Notes: generated by a model from the letters alone, not told the origin. A stretch of DNA of 37,589 nucleotides from CAYQDR01 sp964416315 (GCA_964416315.1 CAYQDR010000038.1:1-37589), one strand, 5' to 3'. Positions 17,358 through 24,881 are shown, counted from the stretch's first letter. A program made the numbers and translations.

Positions 17358-18259
17358 CGGGTCCCCGCGAGCTCGATGCGCGGGCGGTTGCGCTGATCCT
17401 CCTGCTCTCGGCGCTGTGGGGTGGCAACGTCGTCGCCGTCAAGATCGGCCTCGCGGACGCGCCGCCGCTCGCGCTGGCGTGGATGCGCATCTTCCTCGGG
17501 GGCCTCTGCGTCTTCGCCTGGGGGCGGTGGACGCGCGCCCCGTTCGGCCTCCTGCCGGGGGAGCCCTGGCCGCTCGTCGGACTCGGGCTCCTCTTCACGG
17601 TCCAGCTCGGCCTCCTCAACGTGGGGACCTGGCTCTCCACGGCCGGGCACGCGGCGGTGCTCCTGAACGCCTACCCCGTCCACATGGTCCTCATCGCCCA
17701 CTTCCTGGTCCCCGAGGACCGGCTGACGGCAGCCAAGCTCGGCGGGGTGCTCCTCGGCTACGCCGGCATCGTGCTCCTCTTCGGGGACCGCCTCGTCCTG
17801 CCCGAGGCGCCCGGCTCGACCGTGCTCACCGGCGACCTCGTGCTCGTCCTGAGCGCCGTCCTCCTGGGCTTGCGGCAGGTCGTGCTGAACCGCCAGCTCC
17901 AGTACATCCATCCCGTGAAGCCGCTCCTCGCCCAGGTCGTCATCGGCACGCCGCTCTTCGTCCTCGGCTCCGCGCTCTGGGAGCCGCAGCCGGCGCGGCT
18001 CACGCCCAGCCTGGCGGCCTCGCTCGTCTACCAGGGATTCGTCATCGCCGGCTTCAACTTCATCGCGAACATGTGGGTCCTCAAGCACTACCGGCCGAGC
18101 GCCGTCGCGGCCTTCGCGCTGACGACGCCCCTCTTCGGCGTCGTCGCCACAGCCCTGGTCCTGCACGAGCCGATCACCTGGGCGCTCGGCCTCGCCGCCC
18201 TGCTCGTCGCCGGCGGCATCGCGGTCGCCACGATCCAGCGCAGGGTGGCCGCGGCATGA
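17354..18259 (+). CDS. EamA/DMT-superfamily transporter
   Basis: About 301 residues from GTG 17354 (VTGPRELDARAVALI). Ten hydrophobic segments are visible in two five-helix repeats, starting with ALILLLSALWGGNVVAVKIG and ending GLAALLVAGGIAVATIQRR. LWGGNVVAVKIGL and the VLLGYAGIVLLF segment are typical of EamA domains. It is an inner-membrane carrier for an unknown metabolite, often amino acids or drugs. The open frame extends upstream to 17267, but that part is not protein-like. It overlaps the following peptidase gene by ATGA. Confidence 0.85.
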   Translation: MTGPRELDARAVALILLLSALWGGNVVAVKIGLADAPPLALAWMRIFLGGLCVFAWGRWTRAPFGLLPGEPWPLVGLGLLFTVQLGLLNVGTWLSTAGHAAVLLNAYPVHMVLIAHFLVPEDRLTAAKLGGVLLGYAGIVLLFGDRLVLPEAPGSTVLTGDLVLVLSAVLLGLRQVVLNRQLQYIHPVKPLLAQVVIGTPLFVLGSALWEPQPARLTPSLAASLVYQGFVIAGFNFIANMWVLKHYRPSAVAAFALTTPLFGVVATALVLHEPITWALGLAALLVAGGIAVATIQRRVAAA

Positions 18260-19536
18260 GCCTCGACCGTCGGGCCCGCCGCGCCGTGCCGGTCCTGGTC
18301 GCGGCGCTCCTCCTCCTCGGGAGCGCCGCCCTCGTCCACACGCAGCCGCTCGCCTCCCCCCAGCTCGCGGCGGAGGCCGCGCGGATCTTCCACGAGCTGG
18401 CCCAGCTCCGCGGCCTGCCGGCGGTGGGCTCCCCGCCGCGCGTCGTCGTCCGGTCGCGCGAGGAGCGCCGGCGGTTCATCACCAGGGAGTTCGCCCGGAA
18501 GTACCCGCCCGCCCGGCTCGAGGCGGAGCGGCGGGCGCTCGTGGCCTGGGGACTCGTTCCGCCCGACTTCGACCTCCGCGGGTTCCTCACCGACCTCGTG
18601 CTCGAGCAGGCCGCCGCCTACTATGACCCCGTCGCCAAGGTCATGGTCCTGGCCAACTGGCTCGGCCCCGAGGAGCAGCGCGAGGCGCTCGCCCACGAGC
18701 TGGTCCACGCCCTCCAGGATCGCCAGATCTCCCTCGACGCCTTCCTCGCGGCGCCGTCGGGGAAGGGCGACGAGGCGCTGGCGCGCCAGGCGCTGATCGA
18801 GGGGGAGGCCGTCGCGCTCGGGGTCGAGCGGACGCTCCGCCAGCAGGGGCTGGACCTGGTCCGCCTGCCCGACCTCGCGGCGCTCCAGCGCGCCATCCTC
18901 GTCTCGGCGACCGGCCCGACGCTCGGCCGCGCCCCCCGCTTCTTCCGGACGCTGCTCACGTTCCCCTACGCCCACGGCCTCGGCTTCGTCCACCACTTCC
19001 GCCGCCGCCACGCCTGGGCGGAGCTCTCGCGCCTCTACCAGGACCCGCCGCGCTCGACCGCGCAGATCCTCCACCCGGAGCGGTACTTCGACCGCCGCGA
19101 GGACCCCCTACTCCTGACCCTGCCCGATCTCGCCCCCGTCCTGGGCGCGGGCGCCCGGCGCGTCATCGAGGACGACATGGGCGAGCTCGGCCTGGCCGCG
19201 ATCCTGGAGCAGGTCCTCGGCGAGGACGCGGCGGTGGGGCACTGGCGAGGCGACCGCTACGCCCTGTGGGAAGGCGCGGCCGCGCCCGTCCTGGTGGCGC
19301 TGAGCGCGTGGGAGAGCGACGTGGACGCCCAGGCGTGGGCGGAGGCCGGCGCCCGGCTCCTCGCGAAGAAGCACGGCCTCGGCGCGCCCGCCGAGACCGG
19401 CACCGTCACGGTCTGGCGGGTCGGCGCCGAGGGTTTCCTGATCGAGCGGCGCGGGCGCGAGGTGCTGCTCGTCGAGCGGGCGCCGGCGACCGCGCTGCAC
19501 GCGCTCCGGCGAGTGGTCTGGCAGAGCCGTCCCTGA
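18256..19536 (+). CDS. Secreted zincin-like metallopeptidase
   Basis: A 426-residue protein with a Sec signal (residues 1-30, VPVLVAALLLLGSAALVHTQ). The zinc motif HELVH is at 147-151 in ALAHELVHALQD, with a downstream EGEA (182-185) placed as the third-ligand glutamate of gluzincin-like enzymes. I recognise no more specific family. It presumably acts outside the cytoplasmic membrane. The ATG overlaps the EamA stop as ATGA, so the two are translationally coupled and may share a role, for example processing and import or export. Confidence 0.75.
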   Translation: MSLDRRARRAVPVLVAALLLLGSAALVHTQPLASPQLAAEAARIFHELAQLRGLPAVGSPPRVVVRSREERRRFITREFARKYPPARLEAERRALVAWGLVPPDFDLRGFLTDLVLEQAAAYYDPVAKVMVLANWLGPEEQREALAHELVHALQDRQISLDAFLAAPSGKGDEALARQALIEGEAVALGVERTLRQQGLDLVRLPDLAALQRAILVSATGPTLGRAPRFFRTLLTFPYAHGLGFVHHFRRRHAWAELSRLYQDPPRSTAQILHPERYFDRREDPLLLTLPDLAPVLGAGARRVIEDDMGELGLAAILEQVLGEDAAVGHWRGDRYALWEGAAAPVLVALSAWESDVDAQAWAEAGARLLAKKHGLGAPAETGTVTVWRVGAEGFLIERRGREVLLVERAPATALHALRRVVWQSRP

Positions 19537-19558
19537 CCGCAGAGTGGCTCACTCGGTC

Positions 19559-19576
19559 CGTGGCTGGGAAGCCACG
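19559..19576 (+). terminator. Terminator-like hairpin after the metallopeptidase
   Basis: CGTGGCT-GGGA-AGCCACG forms a perfect 7-bp stem with a 4-nt loop, 22 bp after the peptidase stop. There is no clear T tract, so it could be a Rho-linked or merely stabilising stem. Confidence 0.45.
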
Positions 19577-19634
19577 CAAAGCGCGCGTGCCCCGGAACGA
19601 CCACCATCGGGCGGCCCTGCCCGGGCTCCGCCAG

Positions 19635-19727
19635 ATTTCAATCCGCGCCCGCGCGCGGGCGGCGAGCCGCCGGCCCCCTGCATCGTGTACGGGCAGAACA
19701 GGTTTCAATCCGCGCCCGCGCGCGGGC
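19635..19727 (-). CRISPR. Two-repeat remnant of a type I-C-like CRISPR array
   Basis: A 25-bp block recurs identically at 19636-19660 and 19703-19727, a 67-bp period that equals a 32-bp repeat plus a 35-bp spacer. On the plus strand the repeat opens GTTTCAATCCGCGCCCGCGC, the reverse of the type I-C repeat that ends GGATTGAAAC. The repeat nearest 19635 carries a changed terminal base (ATTTC instead of GTTTC), as trailer-end repeats often do. The single spacer is 19667-19701. The other repeat lacks its first six bases (minus-strand sense) and runs straight into a truncated cas3. There is no leader, cas1 or cas2. Confidence 0.75.
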
Positions 19728-20070
19728 TGGGTTCCAGCGCCCTGAAGGAGTCGTCGTCGGCTCGGTGGAGCCCAATGTGGTGGGCCTGGATGGCCAGCGC
19801 GACCGCCAGCCCATTCTCCTTGAGGTGCGTCAGAGCCGTCCAGGCCCCCGGCGACCAGTGATCGAGGCCCCTAACGCGGCGAGGATTTTCCAGCCGCTGG
19901 GTGAATCGCTCGCTGTACTTGCCGAGGTCGTGAAGAAGCCCCGCCACTCGCGCCTCCTCCTGGGCATCGAACGCGGCGGCATACTGAGCCGCGCGGTCAC
20001 CGACCAGGCGAAGGTGCTCGTGGAGTGGCTCCCATCGCTCCTTCTGTTCGGCGCTGTGCGCGTAGAACAC
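19705..20070 (-). pseudogene. cas3: Truncated cas3 (HD-domain N-terminus) fused to a CRISPR repeat
   Basis: 121 codons from GTG 20070 encode the start of a Cas3 HD nuclease: FYAHSAEQKERWEPLHEHL, the HD pair H47-D48 in GLLHDLGKYSERF, DHWSPGAW (H71) and AIQAHHIG (H97-H98). A full Cas3 has 700-900 residues with an SF2 helicase; here the coding sequence stops after residue 110 or so. The last codons and the TGA come from the CRISPR repeat (GGATTGAAAC), so the gene ends inside an array repeat. In type I-C loci cas3 comes first and the array last in the same direction, so one deletion has removed everything between. The remnant is unlikely to be functional in interference. Confidence 0.8.
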
Positions 20071-20084
20071 GGCGTCGGAAGGAA

Positions 20085-20165
20085 CTACAGAAGCTCCTCG
20101 AGCTCCGCGACAAACCTGTCGGCGGCACAGCCAGCAGCTTCGACGGACAGCTCAATCTGGATCAT
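20085..20165 (-). CDS. Tiny ORF directly upstream of cas3
   Basis: A 26-codon ORF (MIQIELSVEAAGCAADRFVA, then ELEELL) ends 14 bp before the cas3 GTG. AGGA lies six bases before its ATG. The residue mix is protein-like and unlike the surrounding antisense frames. It could be a real leader-type protein of the cas operon or the C-terminal remnant of a larger gene whose 5' part was lost. I recognise no family. Confidence 0.35.
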   Translation of the reverse strand: MIQIELSVEAAGCAADRFVAELEELL

Positions 20166-20289
20166 CTCGTTCCTGGCACAGCTCGCCCCTTTCCCGGATA
20201 CCGTGGGCTACGACGAGATCAAAGCCCGCCGGATCTGGCGGCACCTCACAGCATGCGGGCGCGGTGTGACATCCGGGGTCCTAGGACAT

Positions 20290-20318
20290 TTGCTCGATTT
20301 TGTACGTTGTCGTACACT
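20290..20318 (+). promoter_or_regulatory. Toxin-antitoxin promoter with autoregulatory palindrome
   Basis: TTGCTC (20290-20295), a 17-bp spacer and TACACT (20313-20318) form a promoter 20 bp before the antitoxin ATG. The perfect inverted repeat TGTACG-TTGT-CGTACA (20301-20316) fills the spacer and overlaps the -10. This is the usual place for antitoxin/toxin autorepression. Confidence 0.65.
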
Positions 20319-20337
20319 TCGCCCGGAGGAGGCTGAG

Positions 20338-20604
20338 ATGAAGATCCCCATCAGCGAGGCGCGGCGGCGGCTCCCGCAGCTCGTGCGCCAGGTCAAGCAG
20401 GACCGGGGCTCGGTCGTGCAGATCACGGTGCGGGACGAAGTCGTGGCCGAGCTCCGGGCCGCCCTGCCCGAGCCCGAGCCGGGCGCAGCGGCGCGAGCCC
20501 TGCTCGAGCTGGCGCGCAAGCTTCCGAGGCCACGGCGGCGGCGAGGCGGGCCGACGGACGTATCCGCTCACGTCAAGGAGTACCTCTATGGCCGGCGCCC
20601 TTGA
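20338..20604 (+). CDS. Phd/YefM-type antitoxin
   Basis: 88 residues starting MKIPISEARRRLPQLVRQVK, the standard Phd/YefM DNA-binding N-terminus, followed by ITVRDEVVAELRAALPE and a basic, probably toxin-binding C-terminus. GGAGGAGG lies 5 bases before the ATG. It overlaps the PIN toxin by 17 bp, the typical antitoxin-first arrangement. The antitoxin should bind the palindrome at 20301-20316 and neutralise the downstream nuclease. Confidence 0.82.
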   Translation: MKIPISEARRRLPQLVRQVKQDRGSVVQITVRDEVVAELRAALPEPEPGAAARALLELARKLPRPRRRRGGPTDVSAHVKEYLYGRRP

Positions 20605-21028
20605 GGCACGGCCGTCCTTCCCTGGACGCGTCTTCAGCGACACCTCGTATTTCTACGCGTGCGCCGATGCCAACGATCTGAACCACCGGCGGGCGTTGGC
20701 CCTGGCCGGCGAGGCAGCGAGTCGCGGGACGCAGCTGTGGACCACGTGGGATGTGGTCAGCGAAACCGTCACGCTCCTTCGCTACCGCCACAGCTCGGCG
20801 GCCGCCATCCGCTTCCTCGACGACGTCAAGCCGGCACTGCATGTCCTGGAGTACGGCACGAATCTCCGCGTCGAAGCGGAGCAGGTCTTCCGCCGGCACA
20901 GCCGCGATCACCGCCTCTCGTTCTGCGACGCGATCTCCTTCGTGGTGGTGACGGCCCTTCTGGACCACATGCCCTGTCTTGCCTTCGACGAAGACTTCCG
21001 CCGGCTGGGCCTGACGGTCGTCGCCTGA
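20588..21028 (+). CDS. PIN-domain toxin (VapC-like)
   Basis: 146 residues with the four acidic positions of PIN nucleases: D18 (FSDTSYFYA), E59 (VSETVTLL), D114 (SFCDAISF) and D134/D136 (AFDEDF). VapC-like toxins cleave tRNA or rRNA using Mg2+ or Mn2+. The start ATG 20588 overlaps the antitoxin. Pairing of a PIN toxin with a Phd-family antitoxin is common. It sits next to the decayed CRISPR locus, which suggests a shared defence or mobile island. Confidence 0.87.
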   Translation: MAGALEARPSFPGRVFSDTSYFYACADANDLNHRRALALAGEAASRGTQLWTTWDVVSETVTLLRYRHSSAAAIRFLDDVKPALHVLEYGTNLRVEAEQVFRRHSRDHRLSFCDAISFVVVTALLDHMPCLAFDEDFRRLGLTVVA

Positions 21029-21032
21029 GCGG

Positions 21033-22013
21033 TCAAGCCCGAACGATCCGCCGGGCTTCTTCCTGCACCTTCCCCCGGAGAGAATCCGGCCGCACGACCC
21101 GAACGCCGCGACCGAAACTGAGAATCCAGCCGACCAGCTCGCGCGTGTCGGCAACCTCGAGCGTCATTCGCAGACGTCCACCCCGGAGCGGCGTGAGCTG
21201 CTGGCTCGGGTGCCAGAGGCGGTCTTTCACCCAGGCCGCCGTCGCCTTGTCGAACAGAAGCTCGACCTTGATCTGCTTTCCTCGCATGACCACCAGCGCG
21301 TCCTGGACATAGGCTTCGATGTCGAATCCCAGCGGCAACTGATACGGGTGGTCTGTAGTCGTCAACGACCGGATCCGGTCTACCGCGAACATCCGGACGT
21401 CACGGCGCAGATGGCAGTAGGCGATGAGGTAGAGCGCGCCCGCGGCGTACCACAGCCGGTATGGGTCAACCTCCCGCCGGGTCGTGGTGTTGCGGGAGGC
21501 GGAGAAGTAGCGCATCTGAACGGTGCGCTTTTCCGCGATGGCGCGGGTGAGCCGATCGATGGTCTCCCGATAGTCCCGATAGGTCTTGTGCGGCCCGAGC
21601 CTCACCGCGAAGTAGTCCTGCATCTGCCGGACGTACGTGAGGGTCGATGGCGGCAGTGCAGCCGTCGCCTTGCTGAGCGCCGATTCCAAAGAGGCATGAA
21701 TCAGCGTGCCCTCCAGGGGCTTGACGAGATGGCGGCTGAAGGCCAGAGCCATGAGTTCGGTCGGGGAGAACGCCAGGGCCGGCACCCGGTGGAAGCCGTC
21801 CATCAGTCTCCACCGCGTCTGCCCCCCTACCTGTTCGGTGACGAGGGGGAACCCGGCGGATTCGAGGGCCGCAAGATCACGGCGCAATGTCCGGAGGTGC
21901 TTCGGAAAATCGTCCGGCAGGCAGTCGGCCAGCTCCTGAAGGGTCGCGCCCTGGGACCCCTCCAACCGCCGGAGAACGTGCCACTGACGAGTAACCTGAT
22001 CGTTGCGGGCCAC
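21033..22013 (-). CDS. WYL-domain transcriptional regulator
   Basis: About 326 residues from GTG 22013 (VARNDQVTRQWHVLRRLEGS). An N-terminal HTH (about 1-60; TLQELADCLPDDFPKHLRTLRRDL) is followed by a WYL ligand-binding domain (about 150-230; VDPYRLWYAAGALYLIAYC) and a C-terminal WCX-like region. WYL regulators sense nucleotides or nucleic acids and are frequent beside CRISPR-Cas and other defence systems. The GTG has GAGGGG five bases upstream. It converges with the PIN toxin (4 bp between stops). Confidence 0.87.
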   Translation of the reverse strand: MARNDQVTRQWHVLRRLEGSQGATLQELADCLPDDFPKHLRTLRRDLAALESAGFPLVTEQVGGQTRWRLMDGFHRVPALAFSPTELMALAFSRHLVKPLEGTLIHASLESALSKATAALPPSTLTYVRQMQDYFAVRLGPHKTYRDYRETIDRLTRAIAEKRTVQMRYFSASRNTTTRREVDPYRLWYAAGALYLIAYCHLRRDVRMFAVDRIRSLTTTDHPYQLPLGFDIEAYVQDALVVMRGKQIKVELLFDKATAAWVKDRLWHPSQQLTPLRGGRLRMTLEVADTRELVGWILSFGRGVRVVRPDSLRGKVQEEARRIVRA

Positions 22014-22031
22014 GGAAGCCCCTCGGGCCCT

Positions 22032-22073
22032 GGAATACCCCGGAATATAGCCCCACCCGTGGGGCGCGAGCAA
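22032..22073 (-). promoter_or_regulatory. Promoter of the WYL regulator with 10-bp spaced direct repeats
   Basis: On the minus strand, TTGCTC (22073-22068), 18 bp, then TATATT (22049-22044). The plus-strand hexamer GGAATA occurs at 22032-22037 and 22042-22047, exactly one helical turn apart across the -10 and start site, so it may be an autoregulatory site. Confidence 0.5.
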
Positions 22074-22095
22074 CCACGGCCGGAACGGCCGAGCC

Positions 22096-22130
22096 CCCTC
22101 ACCCTGACCCTCTCCCCCAGGGGGAGAGGG
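22096..22130. repeat. Dispersed palindromic repeat (WYL/DMT gap)
   Basis: CCCTCACCCTGA followed by CCCTCTCCCCC-A-GGGGGAGAGGG, between the transporter stop at 22138 and the WYL promoter. It is the best-preserved copy. Confidence 0.75.
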
Positions 22131-22137
22131 AAACGGG

Positions 22138-23025
22138 TCACCGCGCGCCGGCGAGGCTCAAGAGCACCATCCCCGCCAGCATCACGCCGGCGCCGAGCGA
22201 GATCTCCCGCACCCGCTGGCGCTCGCCGAAGACGAGGGCGCCGATCAGGAGACCGAAGAGGATCTCGACCTGCTTGACCGCCTCGACGTAGCTCGACAGC
22301 GTCATCGTGTAGGCGATCACCTGGGTCACGGTGGTGAGCGCCGCGAAGAGCCCCATCCCGACGAATCCCGTCCAGTGGGCAGGCACCTGGCGGAAGTGCC
22401 GCCGGGACGTCACGAGGACGAGCGGCGTCACGAAGAGGCTCGCCGCCACGTAGCCGCCGAGGGTGGCGACGTAGGGGTCGGACAGCAGCGCCGCCTGCTT
22501 GATGGTCAGGACCGAGGGCGCGTAGAAGAAGGCGGCGACGAGCGTCCACCGGAGGGACGGGTCCCTCACGAGCGCGGCGACCGGCGCCAGCGGGGACAGC
22601 CGCGCCCGGCGCACGTTGAGGAGGTACACGCCCCCGGTGGACAGGAGCACGCCGGCCAGGCCGAGCGCGTTCGGCACCTCGCGCAGCGTGAGGTACCCCA
22701 TGACGAGGAGGATGATCAGGCTCACCTTCCACAGCGCCGTCACGACCGAGATCTCCCCCAGCTTGAGCGCCTTCGAGAGGGCCAGCGTCGCGATCAACTG
22801 GCAGACGCCGAACGCGAGACAGACCCAAACGAACCCCGGCCGGAGCTCGGGCCACCCCCGCGCGCGCCAGGCGAGGGCCCAGCCCAGCACGAGCGTGAAC
22901 GGGAGGAGGAAGGTGAAGCGGCCCCAGACGTTGATGTACTCGTCGAGGCGGTGGCCGAGGTGCTTCATCGTCATGTTCCGGAGCACCTGGCAGAGCGCGG
23001 CCACCAGGGCGAGGAGAAACCACAT
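22138..23025 (-). CDS. DMT-superfamily (EamA-like) transporter
   Basis: 295 residues with ten hydrophobic helices, starting MWFLLALVAALCQVLRNMTM and ending SLGAGVMLAGMVLLSLAGAR. The ALSKALKLGEISVVTALWKV segment and the second-repeat EAVKQVEILFGLLIGALVFGER are typical of DMT carriers. The substrate is unknown. The minus-strand TAGAAT (23038-23033) ends 7 bp before the ATG, implying a leaderless message. The coding sequence ends 7 bp from the palindromic repeat at 22096-22130. Confidence 0.85.
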   Translation of the reverse strand: MWFLLALVAALCQVLRNMTMKHLGHRLDEYINVWGRFTFLLPFTLVLGWALAWRARGWPELRPGFVWVCLAFGVCQLIATLALSKALKLGEISVVTALWKVSLIILLVMGYLTLREVPNALGLAGVLLSTGGVYLLNVRRARLSPLAPVAALVRDPSLRWTLVAAFFYAPSVLTIKQAALLSDPYVATLGGYVAASLFVTPLVLVTSRRHFRQVPAHWTGFVGMGLFAALTTVTQVIAYTMTLSSYVEAVKQVEILFGLLIGALVFGERQRVREISLGAGVMLAGMVLLSLAGAR

Positions 23026-23032
23026 GCGGCGG

Positions 23033-23080
23033 ATTCTACCACCCCGGCCTGCAGGGTGCCGGCGCGCGCGATGCTATACT
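23033..23080. promoter_or_regulatory. Divergent leaderless promoter pair (DMT transporter/queF)
   Basis: Minus strand: TAGAAT at 23038-23033, 7 bp from the transporter ATG (23025). Plus strand: extended -10 TGC-TATACT (23072-23080), 11 bp from the queF ATG (23092). Both messages should have leaders of about 0-5 nt, and neither gene has a Shine-Dalgarno. Confidence 0.5.
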
Positions 23081-23091
23081 GGCCGCGGGCG

Positions 23092-23451
23092 ATGCCGACC
23101 ACGCCGTCGAAGAAGCTCGAGCGGGTGCCGAACGCGCACCCCGACCGGGACTACGAGGTGGACCACGTCGTCCCGGAGTTCACCTGCCTGTGCCCCCTCA
23201 CGGGGCAGCCGGACTTCGCCACGATCCGGATCCGCTACGTCCCCGACCAGTGGCTCGTGGAGCTGAAGTCGCTGAAGCTCTACATGTGGGCGTACCGGAA
23301 CGAGGGGGCCTTCCACGAGGACGTGACGAACCGGATCCTCAACGACCTCGTGGAGACGCTCGCGCCCCGCCGGATGGAGGTCGTCGGGGACTGGAACGTG
23401 CGGGGCGGGATCAAGACGGTGGTCACCGTCCGCTACGAGAAGCCCCGTTGA
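23092..23451 (+). CDS. queF: NADPH-dependent 7-cyano-7-deazaguanine (preQ0) reductase QueF
   Basis: 119 residues, the short unimodular (YkvM) form of the T-fold enzyme. The catalytic cysteine is C34 and the catalytic aspartate D41 in EFTCLCPLTGQPDF; the substrate-binding block is VELKSLKLYMWAYRN followed by AFHED. It reduces preQ0 to preQ1 on the way to queuosine in tRNA. The usual VESKSLKLY has L instead of S at one position here. No other queuosine gene is in the window. It converges with the DUF1501 gene, with a palindromic repeat between them. Confidence 0.93.
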   Translation: MPTTPSKKLERVPNAHPDRDYEVDHVVPEFTCLCPLTGQPDFATIRIRYVPDQWLVELKSLKLYMWAYRNEGAFHEDVTNRILNDLVETLAPRRMEVVGDWNVRGGIKTVVTVRYEKPR

Positions 23452-23457
23452 TCCCTC

Positions 23458-23498
23458 CCCTCACCCCGACCCCCCTCCCCCGACGAGGGGAGAGCGGG
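23458..23498. repeat. Dispersed palindromic repeat (queF/DUF1501 convergent gap)
   Basis: CCCTCACCCCGA then CCCCCTCCCCCGACGAGGGG AGAGCGGG. A degenerate copy filling the 50-bp gap between converging stops; it may serve as a bidirectional terminator. Confidence 0.65.
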
Positions 23499-23501
23499 TC
23501 C

Positions 23502-24752
23502 TCAGGCGGGCGGCAGGACGCCGGGGAAGGCTTCGGGGCGGATCGCGTAGCCCGGGAAGAGCGGCGCGCGCCAGGCCACCCCGAGGTGCCGGACGGCCAC
23601 TTCCGCGAAGAGGTCGCGGAAGTCGGTCGTGCGCGCGAGGTCGCGTCCCTCGAAGAGCTGATCCTGGGCGAGGCCCGGCCAGCGCCCGTGGACCTTCCCG
23701 CCGCGCACGCGCCCGCCGAGGACGAACATCACGGTCGCGTGGCCGTGGTCGGTCCCCGCGTTGCCGTTCTCCCGGACGGTCCGCCCGAACTCGGTCATGG
23801 TGAGGACGACGACGTCGCTCCGCCGCTCGCCGAGGTCCTGCCAGAACGCGGCGAGCCCCTGGCCGAACTCCTCGAGGCGCTGGGCGAGTTGGCCGCGGGC
23901 GCCGCCCTCCGCGACGTGGTGGTCCCAGCCCCCGACCTCGACGAACGCGACCTCGAGGCCGAGGTCCGCCTTGATGAGCTGCGCGGTCTGGCGGAGGACC
24001 TCACCGAAGCGCCCGCGGGGGTAGACCGCGCCGTGCTCCGGCGGACGCGCGCTCGGCCGCGCCTCCCGGAGGCGCCGGACGGCGTCGAACGTCGCCTGGG
24101 CCGCCCCGCTCAGGAAGTCGCGCACGGCGTCGCGGTAGAGGGCCTCGAAGCCGCGGTGGACGTCGGCGCCCGCACGGAGGTCGAAGGCGTCGATCGAGGG
24201 GACGGCGAGCGCCGCGACGGGCCCCTGGAGCGAGCGCGGAAGGATCGGTGTCAGGGCGACCCCCCGGAAGACCGACGCCTCGGCCGGGGCGGCGCCGTGC
24301 TGGAGGCAGCGGTTGAGCCACCCGTCGGGCGTCGACTTCACCCCCGGCGTGCCGGCCTCCATGAAGTCCTGGGCATCGAAGTGCGACCGGCTCGCGTCCG
24401 GCGAGCCCACGGCGTGGACGCAGGCCAGCTCGCCCCGCGTCCACAGCGGGCGGAGCGGCGCGAGGCTCGGGTGGAGGCCGAAGAACCCATCGAGGTCGAG
24501 GGCGCGGTCCTCGGCGCCGCGACCCGGCGCCGACACCCCGATCGTCGGGCGTGCCGGGGCGTAGCCCGGATCGCCGTGGGGGATGACGATGTTCAGGCCG
24601 TCCGCGGCGCCGCGCTGGAAGATCGCCACGAGGACCCGCGGGCGCGCCCCGCCCGACGCCGCGCTGGCCGCCCGGACGAGGAAGCGCGGGGCCAGCCCGA
24701 ACGACACCACGGCGAGCCCGGCCTCCTTGACGAACAGCCGCCGCGTCAGCAC
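23502..24752 (-). CDS. DUF1501 family protein, Tat-exported
   Basis: 416 residues from GTG 24752. The N-terminus LTRRLFVKEAGLAVVSFGLA is a twin-arginine signal (R-R-x-F-x-K) ending near ASA. The rest is DUF1501, an alkaline-phosphatase-like fold: VAIFQRGAADGLN, HAVGSPDASRSHFDAQDFME, VGGWDHH, TMTEFGRTVREN and GTDHGHATVMFVLGG. It is the standard partner of a DUF1800 protein, here the upstream gene on the same strand. The pair is exported and of unknown function. GGGGAG precedes the GTG at a short distance. Confidence 0.87.
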   Translation of the reverse strand: MLTRRLFVKEAGLAVVSFGLAPRFLVRAASAASGGARPRVLVAIFQRGAADGLNIVIPHGDPGYAPARPTIGVSAPGRGAEDRALDLDGFFGLHPSLAPLRPLWTRGELACVHAVGSPDASRSHFDAQDFMEAGTPGVKSTPDGWLNRCLQHGAAPAEASVFRGVALTPILPRSLQGPVAALAVPSIDAFDLRAGADVHRGFEALYRDAVRDFLSGAAQATFDAVRRLREARPSARPPEHGAVYPRGRFGEVLRQTAQLIKADLGLEVAFVEVGGWDHHVAEGGARGQLAQRLEEFGQGLAAFWQDLGERRSDVVVLTMTEFGRTVRENGNAGTDHGHATVMFVLGGRVRGGKVHGRWPGLAQDQLFEGRDLARTTDFRDLFAEVAVRHLGVAWRAPLFPGYAIRPEAFPGVLPPA

Positions 24753-24802
24753 CGCTCCCCTAGCCGGGCCGAGACCCGAGCAGATCAAGGACGCAGGGAG
24801 GA

Positions 24803-24841
24803 GGCGGGCCGAGGCGTATGCCGCATACGTTGAGGCCCGCC
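24803..24841. other. Two-tier perfect inverted repeat between DUF1800 and DUF1501 genes
   Basis: Outer arms GGCGGGCC (24803-24810) and GGCCCGCC (24834-24841) and inner arms CGTATGC (24815-24821) and GCATACG (24823-24829) pair around one base, with a 4x4 internal loop. It is a strong RNA hairpin in the 129-bp gap between the two cotranscribed genes. There is no T tract after it on either strand, so a processing or stabilising element is more likely than a terminator. Confidence 0.6.
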
Positions 24842-24881
24842 GACGACCGAGGACGCCGAGATGCGATGGGGATCGGCACGG

